Of a stretch of 64,000 nucleotides of DNA, positions 26,180 to 35,116 are shown one piece after another. The notes beneath the pieces are model-generated. The model saw nothing but the letters and a program-made list of their open reading frames with translations. It had not been told where the DNA came from and did not search any database. Positions within the stretch are counted from its first letter, which is position 1. Each line of letters opens with the position of its first letter. A program made the position numbers and the translations under genes. Source of the DNA: Cytophagales bacterium (GTDB lineage Bacteria; Bacteroidota; Bacteroidia; Cytophagales; Flammeovirgaceae); assembly GCA_025056215.1 (NCBI GenBank), contig JANWWC010000001.1, positions 124,001 to 188,000 of the forward strand, written 5' to 3'.

Positions 26180-27258
26180 GAAATTCCACTCATAAAACTT
26201 ATTAAGACCCATATAATTCCTGTTATATCGTACCATTGCAATTTTTTTGAGCATAATTTTATCCACTTACGAAAACAGTAAACATGAAAGATGTAGTTAA
26301 CAATCGATAATTGCCAACTGAAATTGAAGTGATACAATCGAATACCGTTCTCGTGAACAAAATAAGCCAATAATATTCCTATGACGAAAGTAGGAGCAAG
26401 CAATTGAAACCATGTTTCAGATTTGATGTATTGAAAATAAAAAGTACAAAACCATACGGGGACAAAAAAAGAAACTAAGATAGAAGCGAGAATATTGCCA
26501 GAGTGCAACCTCCAAGCCACGCCTAATCCGAAGCCAATAGAAGATTGAATTTGTGTTTGCGTGATTCCTTTGTCGTGATAATTACCATAATATACCCATA
26601 AAAATTGTGCGATTATGATAAGTAAAGCAGGTACGACCCACCACAACAAAATTCGTAAAAAGTGTTTAGGTATTTTTATCAATGCTAATAGCATAATGCT
26701 TGGCAGCAAGCAAACAAAAAAATTAGGTTTCGTCAGAAGACCTAAACAGATTGCAACGCTTATTCTTTTGATGTACTGCTTTTTTTCAAAGTAATTAACT
26801 ATAAGCCAAAAACTTAATAAAGATAAAAGCAGAGCTAAAATATTAGTAGGATTGTGCCAGGTGTTTAATGCAATTAATCCTCGGAACCAATCTCTTTCTT
26901 TCCAGTGAAGCGGAATAGAAGCAGACCAACTCAGTAACACAACCAAAGCATTTATTTTGAAATAAGAAAGTTTGTTTTCTTCTTTAATAATTTTTTCAGA
27001 AATGAGAGCCGTGAGAGTTTTGAAAAGAGATAACCAGAAAACAGAAATTATTAGCATTAAATGGAAATTTTTATCAAAAAAAACAGAGAAAGGCACTAAG
27101 AATAAATGATAAAAAAAGTGTGCAGGGAAATCCAAGTTTCTTTGTAGTTGAATAGAGATAATGATGTGCTCATCAATGTCGCTCAAGGCACAGCAACCCA
27201 AGCAGTAAAACGTAATAAAAAATAATGAAAACTGGGCGGCATAAAAAATAAATCTCAT
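26149..27258 (-). CDS. Polytopic membrane protein, possibly GT-C-type glycosyltransferase
   Basis: 369 residues with about ten hydrophobic helices and no family that I recognise with confidence. The first periplasmic loop carries acidic residues (ALSDIDEHI), and a later loop has WKERDWFRGLIALNTWHNPTN. An acidic first loop and a loop rich in Trp and His after several helices are typical of GT-C glycosyltransferases that use lipid-linked sugars, and the overall shape (CLGLLTKPNFFVCLLPS) fits the DUF2029/mannosyltransferase-like group. That assignment is inference. The gene is divergent from the GlmU-like gene and overlaps the EamA gene by 31 bases. Confidence 0.55.
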   Translation of the reverse strand: MRFIFYAAQFSLFFITFYCLGCCALSDIDEHIIISIQLQRNLDFPAHFFYHLFLVPFSVFFDKNFHLMLIISVFWLSLFKTLTALISEKIIKEENKLSYFKINALVVLLSWSASIPLHWKERDWFRGLIALNTWHNPTNILALLLSLLSFWLIVNYFEKKQYIKRISVAICLGLLTKPNFFVCLLPSIMLLALIKIPKHFLRILLWWVVPALLIIIAQFLWVYYGNYHDKGITQTQIQSSIGFGLGVAWRLHSGNILASILVSFFVPVWFCTFYFQYIKSETWFQLLAPTFVIGILLAYFVHENGIRLYHFNFSWQLSIVNYIFHVYCFRKWIKLCSKKLQWYDITGIIWVLISFMSGISHLVVTCLVT

Positions 27259-27270
27259 ATAAATAGCACC

Positions 27271-27302
27271 TTTGCAAATACGAATTAAAAAAACAATATT
27301 TG
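27271..27302 (+). promoter_or_regulatory. Promoter of the GlmU-like gene
   Basis: TTTG (27271-27274), 20 bases, then AATATTTG (27295-27302) matches the Bacteroidetes pattern at all but the first base of the -7 box. The ATG follows 23 bases later. Confidence 0.5.
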
Positions 27303-27325
27303 TTCTAATAAACGTAAACTAAGCA

Positions 27326-28549
27326 ATGAACATTATTTTATTTGATACACCACAAGCTAAAACTCAGCTACTTCCCTTTACTTTTTCGCGTCCTGTTGCA
27401 CATATTCGTTTAGGTATCTTGACCATTTTCGAAAAATGGTCTTATTATATTTCAGTACCTTCTCAAATTAGTGTGCTTGCAAGAGAGAAATATCTTCAAG
27501 AAATATTTCCGACTACTTGGGCTTCTGAAAATTGGTATATTCGAGCATCTGTGATTCCAGATAGTTTTATTGCAGATACTATTCAAACTCTTCCTCTGAA
27601 TACGCTTCTGAGCGATGAAAATGGAATGATCGTCGGTTTTCGGACATGCGAGAAACTCACTAGCTTTGAAGAAATAGAACTTTTTCAATCCAGATTAAAA
27701 ACAGAAAAGTACAAAGCAAAGGTATTGTTCTTAAAGCGCCCTTGGCAAATTTTCCAGTGGAATAGAGCTCAAATTATTTCTGATTTTAAACTAATTACCA
27801 AAGGAAGAAAAAGTCAACCCATTTCAGACGCTCATGTAATAGTGTATGGAAAAGAAAATATATTTGTTGAAGAGGGAGCTGTTATCATGGCTTCTATTCT
27901 TAATGCCTCTGATGCACCTATTTACATTGGGAAGAATGCTGTAGTTCAAGAAGGATCTATCATCAAAGGAGCGTTTGCTCTCTGCGAAGGAGCTACAGTG
28001 AATATGGGCGCTAAAATGCGCGGAGATACTACTGTAGGTCCCTATTCGAAGGTGGGAGGAGAAATCAGCAATTCTGTCATTTTTGGATATTCTAACAAAG
28101 CGCACGATGGTTTTTTAGGAAATAGCGTTTTGGGTGAATGGTGTAATTTAGGAGCAGATACGAATACGTCTAACCTTAAAAACAATTATTCGGAAGTGAG
28201 CGTTTGGAGCTATGCTGAAAATAAGATGATTCCAACAGGCTTACAGTTTTGTGGCTTGTTTATGGGAGACCATTCTAAAAGCAGCATCAATACGATGTTT
28301 AACACTGGAACGGTGGTGGGTTTTTCGGCAAACATATTTGGAGCAGGGTTTCCGCCTAAGCACATTCCATCTTTTGCATGGGGAGGAACTGAAGGATTTC
28401 AAAAATACGAACTTTCAAAAGCACAACAAACGGCTGAAATTGTAATGAAAAGAAGAAACGTTAATTTTACTACTTTCAATAAGCAATTATTTGAAGCTAT
28501 TTATCATTCTCCTTATGCTTTTATGTCATCTCAGAAAGATTTATCTTAA
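27326..28549 (+). CDS. GlmU-like sugar nucleotidyltransferase/left-handed beta-helix protein
   Basis: 407 residues. The N-terminal domain (1-165) is a diverged nucleotidyltransferase-like domain that starts MNIILFDTPQAK and has LLPFTFSRPVAHIRLGI; the usual pyrophosphorylase Gly-rich loop is not evident. The C-terminal part (about 170-370) is a hexapeptide left-handed beta-helix with IYIGKNAVVQEGS, CEGATVNMG and WCNLGADTNTSNLKNNY. This corresponds to the 'GlmU family protein' of Bacteroidetes, distinct from true bifunctional GlmU, and probably acts in sugar-nucleotide or surface polysaccharide metabolism. It has its own promoter and overlaps the convergent acyltransferase gene by 29 bases. Confidence 0.75.
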   Translation: MNIILFDTPQAKTQLLPFTFSRPVAHIRLGILTIFEKWSYYISVPSQISVLAREKYLQEIFPTTWASENWYIRASVIPDSFIADTIQTLPLNTLLSDENGMIVGFRTCEKLTSFEEIELFQSRLKTEKYKAKVLFLKRPWQIFQWNRAQIISDFKLITKGRKSQPISDAHVIVYGKENIFVEEGAVIMASILNASDAPIYIGKNAVVQEGSIIKGAFALCEGATVNMGAKMRGDTTVGPYSKVGGEISNSVIFGYSNKAHDGFLGNSVLGEWCNLGADTNTSNLKNNYSEVSVWSYAENKMIPTGLQFCGLFMGDHSKSSINTMFNTGTVVGFSANIFGAGFPPKHIPSFAWGGTEGFQKYELSKAQQTAEIVMKRRNVNFTTFNKQLFEAIYHSPYAFMSSQKDLS

Positions 28550-29483
28550 ATTGATGTTGTACATAGGGCTTGGCGCTAAAGCCTTCTTTCCATTCTACTA
28601 AACCCCAGTTTAATGCGTCAGAAGGTCGTAAAGTATTAACTCCTAAACTGAAAAATTTTCGATGAGAGCGATATTTTTCTATAAGTTCATGAACGAGAAA
28701 ATCTAAAGCACCATATTTTCTTCCAGTTTCATTTGACGCGATGTATTGAGCATGAGCTATTAGGGGAGAATAATCGTATAAAACAATGCCTCCTATTAAT
28801 TGGTTTGACAAGTAACTGACATACAATTTGATATTTTCTGGAAAGAAAGACTGTAATTTTTCAATTTCTTGCAAGCTATGAACAGGTGCGATTTGATATT
28901 TTCTTTGAAGGTTTGTTGTAAGTATTTGCCAAAATTCTCTGTAATCGTTGCTCTCTGAGACAGAAACACCAACTTTTTGTGCTTTCTGCATCATGCGTTT
29001 TCTCCGATACTGGTAAGAAGCGGGCTCCTGAAGAGGTACCATAAGATTGAATTCTGATTTATACAATATCGCTCCAAGTTGTTGCCATAGAAGTTCTTCT
29101 AAATTAGATTGATGAATAGTAAGCCACCAGGGCAACGGTTTAATGTATATTTTTTGAACTTTTTTTTCTTTGTAATAATTCAAAATCTCTTTTCCGATGG
29201 ATATTAAGTCAGAGATGTGAATAGGGATTGAAAATAAAATTCCTCCGAAGCTAAGTCCTTCATGTGAATGAATCGCGTTTACATTTTGATTTGCAGGAAA
29301 GATAGCTCTTATTTCTTGTTTTTTATCTAATACTAAAAGAGAAGCATCTTGAAACCGGTTTGCGTGGTACTCTAAATAATCTCTTTGCCATTGAAAAAAA
29401 ACAGAAAATGCGCGAACAAATTTGTTCCATTGCTCGCGCATAGAATGTTGATATGAAATAACTTCAAATTTCTTAATCTTCAT
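28521..29483 (-). CDS. FemAB/GNAT-like acyltransferase
   Basis: About 320 residues from the ATG at 29483 (MKIKKFEV); a longer frame would start 16 codons earlier inside the YugP gene. The pattern WNKFVRAFSVFFQWQRDYLEYH at the N-terminus, KPLPWW, YRRKRMMQKAQKVG in the middle, then GALDFLVHELIEKYR and FFSLGVNTL fits the double-GNAT FemAB-like (acetyltransferase_6) family. Members transfer aminoacyl or acyl groups in envelope or polysaccharide synthesis, but the substrate is unknown. The start overlaps the YugP stop by 11 bases, suggesting translational coupling. Confidence 0.75.
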   Translation of the reverse strand: MKIKKFEVISYQHSMREQWNKFVRAFSVFFQWQRDYLEYHANRFQDASLLVLDKKQEIRAIFPANQNVNAIHSHEGLSFGGILFSIPIHISDLISIGKEILNYYKEKKVQKIYIKPLPWWLTIHQSNLEELLWQQLGAILYKSEFNLMVPLQEPASYQYRRKRMMQKAQKVGVSVSESNDYREFWQILTTNLQRKYQIAPVHSLQEIEKLQSFFPENIKLYVSYLSNQLIGGIVLYDYSPLIAHAQYIASNETGRKYGALDFLVHELIEKYRSHRKFFSLGVNTLRPSDALNWGLVEWKEGFSAKPYVQHQFKINLSEMT

Positions 29484-30189
29484 TTTGGGTAAGACCGATA
29501 TAGCGTATAACGTAGTAGAGCAGTTGAGCAATAGCTCCTAACGCCGCTACTACGTAGGTAAGAGCTGCCCAATTCAAAGCGCTTTTTGCCATATCGTACT
29601 CGGAAGCAGTAACAATTCGATTTCTTTCAATCCATTGCAAAGCGCGTTTACTCGCATCGAACTCCACAGGAAGCGTAATGACGGCAAAAAGTGTAAATGC
29701 TAAATTACATGCTATGATGATAAGCAAAGCCGTTTTGATAGGAATGATTTGAGATGCAAAAATACCTCCCAAAAGGAGCACCACGTTAATAATATTTAAA
29801 ATAGTAGCACTAATTGCTTGTACTGGTACGAGAGCAGACCGAAGTTCTAACATGCTATAAGCAGTTGCATGTTGAACTGCGTGACCGCATTCGTGAGCAG
29901 CTACAGCAGCAGCAGCGGCATTTCTGCCATAGTACACTTCTTCACTCAGATTGACTGTTTTTTCTACTGGATTGTAATGGTCTGTAAGTTCTCCAGGAAT
30001 ACAAGTAACTTCTACATCATAAATTCTGTAATCTCTTAACATTTGATGCGCTACCTCGGCGCCACTCATACCATTCCGCAAAGGAGTTTCAGAGTACTCG
30101 CGAAACTTTCTCTTCAATTGCCAGCTTACTAGCATGCTGACAATCATAAATATAACTGCGATTATCAATAAGATAGGATCGTACATCAT
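29473..30189 (-). CDS. YugP-family zinc metallopeptidase
   Basis: 238 residues. An N-terminal membrane helix (about 5-24) is followed by a zinc-site HECGHAVQHATAY (HExxH at about residues 99-103), then three further hydrophobic stretches and a last helix near 215-230. VTCIPGELTDHYNPVEKTVNLSEEVY shows family blocks, shown here with its Asp-His-Tyr core. This is the Zn_peptidase_2 (YugP) family, a neutral zinc metallopeptidase of the membrane with unknown substrates. First gene of a two-gene operon with the FemAB-like acyltransferase. Confidence 0.9.
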   Translation of the reverse strand: MMYDPILLIIAVIFMIVSMLVSWQLKRKFREYSETPLRNGMSGAEVAHQMLRDYRIYDVEVTCIPGELTDHYNPVEKTVNLSEEVYYGRNAAAAAVAAHECGHAVQHATAYSMLELRSALVPVQAISATILNIINVVLLLGGIFASQIIPIKTALLIIIACNLAFTLFAVITLPVEFDASKRALQWIERNRIVTASEYDMAKSALNWAALTYVVAALGAIAQLLYYVIRYIGLTQNED

Positions 30190-30265
30190 TGTTGTGGAAG
30201 GTTTGTTTCAACACTTATCTTGAACAAATATAAAGCCATTTTTGTATTTCTGCCAAAATGTCGTA

Positions 30266-31060
30266 TCATAATCTTTCTAAATAATTTTCTGGTTGTTTGC
30301 GCAACTTTTTTTGAATATAAAGATTCAAAATTATGCCTTGGTTGTATTGCCAAATGCTCTGATTGTTGATTTCTCTTCCTAGTTGCAAAATTTGATAAAA
30401 ATAACCTCCTTCCAACTTGAAAACAACGTCAGACTGATAGCCTATCAATAATGCCAAACGATTTTGATCGAAAACATTTTCATTTACATTTTTTCCAAAA
30501 CCTATAAAAACCTCGTCGTAGGCAGCTAAATAAATAAAACGAGTATCTTGAATGTTTTTTTTGAAAGAGTACTGCGTTCTAAACATGTAGCGCGCCCGAA
30601 ATGCTAATGTATATTTATCTTCTTGAGTGAGCGTTGGTTGAGAATAAGTTCCTAACCAGCGTTGTTCGAATTTGATACGGTGTAAAAAATCAAAATTTGT
30701 TATTTTATCTGTAAAGATGAGTGCTTGAAACAACCGATGTTCCGTAAAGGTTTTTCCCATCGGGTGAATAGGAATTTTTCCATACGCAAAAGTTTCTATC
30801 CAACCGTATCCGATTCGAAGGGTTGATTTAGGGTGTATATGGTAATTGATCCCAACGCGGAGTAAACTTTGTTGCCATTGTGTTATCCAAGCGCTGCGCC
30901 GCCATTGGTATTCGGTATGCACAGAAATAGCATTTGAAAGTTGAAACGTTCCAAAATAGTTATACCATCCCACTTGATGAGATGTAGAATAACGAGTAAG
31001 ATTCTGACTTTTTAAAAAGCTCGCTATCGCACATAATGAAAGCGTTAAACAAAATTTCAT
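30266..31060 (-). CDS. DUF2490 family outer-membrane beta-barrel-like protein
   Basis: About 264 residues from the ATG at 31060 (MKFCLTLSLCAIASFLKSQ, a signal peptide); an upstream ATG at 31087 would add nine residues. Alternating strands such as AISVHTEYQWRRS, LLRVGINYHIHPKSTLRIGYGW and HRIKFEQRWLGTY, ending in YNQGIILNLYIQKKL, are typical of DUF2490, a family modelled as an outer-membrane barrel of unknown function, mostly in Bacteroidetes. It is a monocistronic gene divergent from phoH. Confidence 0.75.
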   Translation of the reverse strand: MKFCLTLSLCAIASFLKSQNLTRYSTSHQVGWYNYFGTFQLSNAISVHTEYQWRRSAWITQWQQSLLRVGINYHIHPKSTLRIGYGWIETFAYGKIPIHPMGKTFTEHRLFQALIFTDKITNFDFLHRIKFEQRWLGTYSQPTLTQEDKYTLAFRARYMFRTQYSFKKNIQDTRFIYLAAYDEVFIGFGKNVNENVFDQNRLALLIGYQSDVVFKLEGGYFYQILQLGREINNQSIWQYNQGIILNLYIQKKLRKQPENYLERL

Positions 31061-31194
31061 ACAATTGAAATAAAAAAGCATGCTCAAATAAAAGAGATTT
31101 TTCTCAAAAGACTCATCATCTTGAAAAAGTAGAGGACAAGAATTTTTTTAGTTTTTAAAATAAACTTCAGAGATAAGAAGTAACGCAAAAAAAT

Positions 31195-31226
31195 TTTGAT
31201 TTTTTTATCTTCGCTTGCATATTTTG
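31195..31226 (+). promoter_or_regulatory. Possible promoter of phoH
   Basis: TTTG (31195-31198), 20 bases, then ATATTTTG (31219-31226) is a partial match to the Bacteroidetes promoter. If real, transcription starts near 31233, so translation must start downstream of it. Confidence 0.3.
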
Positions 31227-31262
31227 CGTATAAATTTCATAAACATTAAACCTGATTTGTCG

Positions 31263-32246
31263 TTGGTAGAAAAAGTTATTATTTTAGAAAACATTTCTTT
31301 GTTGGAGTTTTTGGGAGCAGAAAACGAAAATATCAAACACCTAGCTGCTGCCTTTCCCAAAAGCAAGCTTATTTCGCGAGGTAATCAAATCACAATCCAA
31401 GGGAATGGCTCTGAAATTATACGCATTAACGACGTCATTTCTTTATTAGTTTCTCACTATCATAAGTTTGGCAAAATCACAAAAGAAAATATAGACGAAT
31501 ATCTTCATAAGGAAAAAGAACAATCGACCGTGTTTGTGCCTACTGAAAAGGAAGAAGATATTATCCTCTATGGAACAAAAGGATTTGGTATTCGCCCTAA
31601 AACAGAAAATCAAATTAAGTTAGTAGAAGCGGTCAAAAAGAACGATTTAGTGTTTGCATTAGGTCCAGCGGGAACAGGTAAAACTTACGTATCTGTGGCA
31701 TTAGCTGTCAAAGCGCTTAAAATGAAACAGGTCAAAAAAATTGTAATTACACGTCCGGCAGTGGAGGCAGGCGAGCATCTGGGATTTCTTCCTGGAGATA
31801 TGAAAGAGAAAATTGACCCGTATTTGAAGCCTATTTACGATGCTCTCGATGATATGATTCCCTCCGAAAAACTCAAATACTACTTCGAAGAACGCATTAT
31901 TGAAGTGGCTCCTTTGGCTTTTATGCGAGGAAGAACTCTCCATAACGCCTACGTTTTGCTGGATGAGGCACAAAACACAACTCCGATGCAAATGAAAATG
32001 TTTCTTACTCGCATGGGCCCTGAATCTAAAACAATCGTCACGGGCGATATATCTCAAATCGATTTGCCTAAAAATCAAAAATCAGGTTTAGTAGAAGCCG
32101 TGCGCATTCTCAAAGATATCCCTGGCATTGAAATTGTGGAGCTTTCAGGAAAAGATGTAATGAGACATCGCTTAGTGAAATCTATTATTGCTGCCTACGA
32201 TAAGTATGAAGCGCAAACACATGCTCCTAAGGTCTTGAATGATTAG
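31263..32246 (+). CDS. phoH: PhoH-family ATPase
   Basis: P-loop ATPase of the PhoH/PhoH-L family, which have NTPase and proposed RNA-remodelling roles. Walker A is GPAGTGKTYVS, followed by RPAVEAGEHLGFLPGDM and the Walker B VLLDEAQN, then GDISQIDLP and the terminal RHRLVKSII block. The N-terminal part is a KH-like segment. No ATG lies in a suitable position. The frame can be extended to TTG 31215, but TTG 31263 gives VEKVIILENISLLEFLG, the usual family N-terminus, and lies after the possible promoter, so I chose it (327 residues). It is 38 bases ahead of dapF, so an operon is likely. Confidence 0.9.
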   Translation: MVEKVIILENISLLEFLGAENENIKHLAAAFPKSKLISRGNQITIQGNGSEIIRINDVISLLVSHYHKFGKITKENIDEYLHKEKEQSTVFVPTEKEEDIILYGTKGFGIRPKTENQIKLVEAVKKNDLVFALGPAGTGKTYVSVALAVKALKMKQVKKIVITRPAVEAGEHLGFLPGDMKEKIDPYLKPIYDALDDMIPSEKLKYYFEERIIEVAPLAFMRGRTLHNAYVLLDEAQNTTPMQMKMFLTRMGPESKTIVTGDISQIDLPKNQKSGLVEAVRILKDIPGIEIVELSGKDVMRHRLVKSIIAAYDKYEAQTHAPKVLND

Positions 32247-32284
32247 AGCGTATTGCTATTTTTGTGCAATTTATTGTATAACCA

Positions 32285-33073
32285 ATGGAAATACGCTTTT
32301 ACAAGTATCAGGGTACAGGAAACGACTTCATTATAATTGATGACCGCTCCAATAATTTTGATATATCTCAACAAACGCTTGTTCAGAAGATGTGTCATCG
32401 CCATTTCGGAATTGGAGCAGATGGTATGATTTTGCTGCGCAACCATTCTCAGTACGATTTTGAAATGGTTTATTTCAATTCTGATGGACGGCTAGGCTCT
32501 ATGTGTGGAAATGGAGGGCGCTGCATCGTACAGTTTGCTAAAGACCTGGGGATTATCCCTGCGGATAAAGTCGTATTTTTTGTGGCTTCTGATGGTCTTC
32601 ACGAAGCTTACATGAAAGAGAACCTTATTTATCTTAAAATGCAAGATGTATATGAAATAGAAAGCTCTTCTACTTACTATTTTCTTAATACAGGTTCCCC
32701 ACATCATATCGAATTCGTTACAGGATTAGATGAGCTCAACGTATACGAAAGAGGACGAAGAATTCGTTATGATGATTACTACCATAAAATAGGAGGTACG
32801 AATGTAAATTTTGCAGAACTAGGGCGCAACAATACAGTAAGCGTGCGCACTTACGAACGAGGTGTAGAAAACGAAACGTACTCCTGCGGGACAGGTGTTA
32901 CAGCAGTAGCGCTGACTACCTATTTTAAAGGGTTTGAAAGCCCTGTTAAAGTATACACGAAGGGAGGCATTTTGAGCGTTTCTTTTGAAAAAACAGAGAA
33001 AGGATTTGAAAATATTTATCTAATTGGTCCGGCAGAATTTGTGTTTGAGGGTATATATAAATTTAAAAGATGA
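32285..33073 (+). CDS. dapF: Diaminopimelate epimerase
   Basis: Converts LL- to meso-diaminopimelate for lysine and peptidoglycan. 262 residues. The two catalytic cysteines are C74 in MCGNGGRC and C201 in SCGTGVTA, and the start YKYQGTGNDFIIID is canonical. GADGMILL and NVNFAEL are further family blocks. Its stop overlaps the start of wecE by four bases (ATGA), and it follows phoH by 38 bases. No other lysine gene is adjacent. Confidence 0.97.
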   Translation: MEIRFYKYQGTGNDFIIIDDRSNNFDISQQTLVQKMCHRHFGIGADGMILLRNHSQYDFEMVYFNSDGRLGSMCGNGGRCIVQFAKDLGIIPADKVVFFVASDGLHEAYMKENLIYLKMQDVYEIESSSTYYFLNTGSPHHIEFVTGLDELNVYERGRRIRYDDYYHKIGGTNVNFAELGRNNTVSVRTYERGVENETYSCGTGVTAVALTTYFKGFESPVKVYTKGGILSVSFEKTEKGFENIYLIGPAEFVFEGIYKFKR

Positions 33074-34200
33074 TGCAAATTCCCTTCAAACGCAATTATT
33101 ACACAGGAAAAGAACTTCTTTTTTTGCAAGAAGCGATGCAGACACATCACCTTCAGGGTGATGGTATTTTTGCAGAACGATGTCAGAGTTTTTTTAGATC
33201 GAAGTATGGATTTAGTCATAACTTTTTAACCTCCTCCTGTACAGATGCGCTCGAAATATGCGCATTATTGCTTAATATTCAGCCAGGCGATGAGATTATT
33301 GCACCTGCTTATACGTTTGTTTCCACTGCAAATGCTTTTGTGTTGCGAGGCGCTACTATTCGCTTTGCGGATAGTCAACCACATCATCCGAATATTTCCG
33401 TTGAATCTGTCGAGAAACTCATTACGCCCAGAACGAGAGCTATTGTAGTGGTGCATTATGCTGGTTGTGCAGCAGATATGGATGCGTTCGTATCTCTGGC
33501 AAAGGCTCACAATGTGTTTCTGATTGAAGATGCGGCGCAGGCTATTCATGCGTTTTACAAAGAACGTCCTTTAGGGACATTTGGAGATTTGGCAACATTT
33601 TCTTTTCATGATACTAAAAATATTTCGTGCGGAGAAGGAGGGCTATTAGTTATTAATAATCCTTGTTTAGTAGAAAGAGCGCAAATCATTCGAGAAAAAG
33701 GTACTAATCGAGCGGCATTTTTGCAAGGTGTTATTCAAAAATACGAATGGATAGACGTAGGTTCTTCTTTTGTAGCTTCTGAATTATCAGCTGCTTTTTT
33801 ATGGGCGCAATTGCAGGAAATCGAGAATATTACTTTTCAGAGGCTTCAAAACTGGTACGATTACTACGCAACTCTTCAGCCAATTTCTGCATCTTTAAAT
33901 ATTTGCCTTCCGCATATTTCTTCTTACATGAAACACAATGGAAATATATTTTACATTCTATGTCAAAATATCGGACATCGAAACAAACTGATGCAGCATC
34001 TTAAGCGACATGGAGTGGAAACAGCTTTTCATTACACAGCGCTGCATCAAAGCCCTTTTTATTTGAAAAATTATCCTAAAGTGGATTTATTGCAAGCCGA
34101 AAGGTTTGCAGATTGCTTGCTGAGATTGCCTCTCTATCCATCGCTTACCAAGCAAGAGATCGAGTATGTTGTTCAATCTATAATTTCTTTTTCACCATGA
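33070..34200 (+). CDS. wecE: dTDP-4-amino-4,6-dideoxygalactose transaminase
   Basis: A PLP-dependent DegT/DnrJ/EryC1/StrS aminotransferase of 376 residues. FSFHDTKNISCGEGG holds the Schiff-base Lys (K183); SSCTDALEICALLL and DEIIAPAYTFVSTANAF are family blocks. REKGTNRAAFLQG and SELSAAFLWAQL are diagnostic for the WecE/RffA group, which aminates dTDP-4-keto-6-deoxyglucose to give the fucosamine-type sugar of surface polysaccharides. The start ATGATG overlaps the dapF stop, and its own stop overlaps the phosphoesterase start, so the three are translationally coupled. Other dTDP-sugar genes are not in the window. Confidence 0.9.
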   Translation: MMQIPFKRNYYTGKELLFLQEAMQTHHLQGDGIFAERCQSFFRSKYGFSHNFLTSSCTDALEICALLLNIQPGDEIIAPAYTFVSTANAFVLRGATIRFADSQPHHPNISVESVEKLITPRTRAIVVVHYAGCAADMDAFVSLAKAHNVFLIEDAAQAIHAFYKERPLGTFGDLATFSFHDTKNISCGEGGLLVINNPCLVERAQIIREKGTNRAAFLQGVIQKYEWIDVGSSFVASELSAAFLWAQLQEIENITFQRLQNWYDYYATLQPISASLNICLPHISSYMKHNGNIFYILCQNIGHRNKLMQHLKRHGVETAFHYTALHQSPFYLKNYPKVDLLQAERFADCLLRLPLYPSLTKQEIEYVVQSIISFSP

Positions 34201-34907
34201 AATTAATTGCTTTTGGAGATATTCACGGCAGAAATTCGTGGAAATCAGTTCTCGACACAACCGATTTTGACAAAGCTGTTTTTGTAGGTGACTACTTCGA
34301 TACACATGAAAACATTTCTCCTGAGCAACAACTCGATAATTTTCAAGAAATATTGTTGTATAAGCGCAGTTTTCCAGAAAAAATAACACTTTTAATAGGA
34401 AACCACGATTATCACTACCTTTCTTTTACTACCGATAGGTATAGCGGATTTCAAGAAAAATTCTGCACGCCTATTCGCCTTCTTTTAGAAGATGCTTTAC
34501 AAAATCGCGAACTACAGGCTTGTTATAGGCATCATCACTTTTTGTTCTCACACGCCGGAATTACTCGAACATGGTTGTTCAATCAAGGATTTTTGTTTGA
34601 CGATTCTATTCCTGTTGAACAGTTTGTCAATGAATTATTTATTAAAAATCCGCAAGCTTTTGCGTTTACTATTGGCAAAAACCAATCTTATACAGGCGAC
34701 GATATATGCCAAACTCCTATTTGGGTGCGCCCAACAAGTTTATCTAAAGATGGAATAGAAGGTTTTGTTCATGTAGTAGGGCATACATCTGTTCACCACA
34801 TTACTTTTTTTACTAATAAAATTTTGTTGATTGATACTCTCGGAATTTCAGGCGAATATCTTGTTATAAAGGATAATCAAATACAATACGATAAAGTGCA
34901 GGTGTGA
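34197..34907 (+). CDS. Calcineurin-like metallophosphoesterase (PPP type)
   Basis: 236 residues from ATG 34197, which overlaps the wecE stop (ATGA); a longer frame starting 28 codons upstream lies inside wecE and is rejected. The metal-binding motifs are in order: FGDIHGR, VGDYFDTH, LIGNHDYHY, FSHAGITRTW and VVGHTSVHH. These are the PPP-type signatures GDxHG, GDxxD, GNHD, H and GH; the Arg of the usual GDxxDRG is missing (GDYFDTH). It could act on phosphoproteins, diadenosine polyphosphates or another phosphoester. Its coupling to wecE may reflect co-expression rather than a shared pathway. Confidence 0.87.
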   Translation: MKLIAFGDIHGRNSWKSVLDTTDFDKAVFVGDYFDTHENISPEQQLDNFQEILLYKRSFPEKITLLIGNHDYHYLSFTTDRYSGFQEKFCTPIRLLLEDALQNRELQACYRHHHFLFSHAGITRTWLFNQGFLFDDSIPVEQFVNELFIKNPQAFAFTIGKNQSYTGDDICQTPIWVRPTSLSKDGIEGFVHVVGHTSVHHITFFTNKILLIDTLGISGEYLVIKDNQIQYDKVQV

Positions 34908-35116
34908 TTTATGCGTGAGTTGATACTTACTGCATGTAAGATTGCATATTCTCCCAAGAAAAAGCTATTTAACTACAAAAAAACAGAATGCACTATAGGA
35001 TAACTTTTTTGCTTTTTAGATAGCCTTTAAAAAATTCGTCTTTTAGGAAGGATGAAAAAATGAAATAGACTAAAAGTCGGATGACAATTTTATACTCAAT
35101 TTTAAAGTAAAACTTT

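Noticed and set aside
34911-35000. A roughly 30-codon frame after the phosphoesterase gene
   Set aside because: Too short, no conserved features, and the region is AT-rich with many chance frames.
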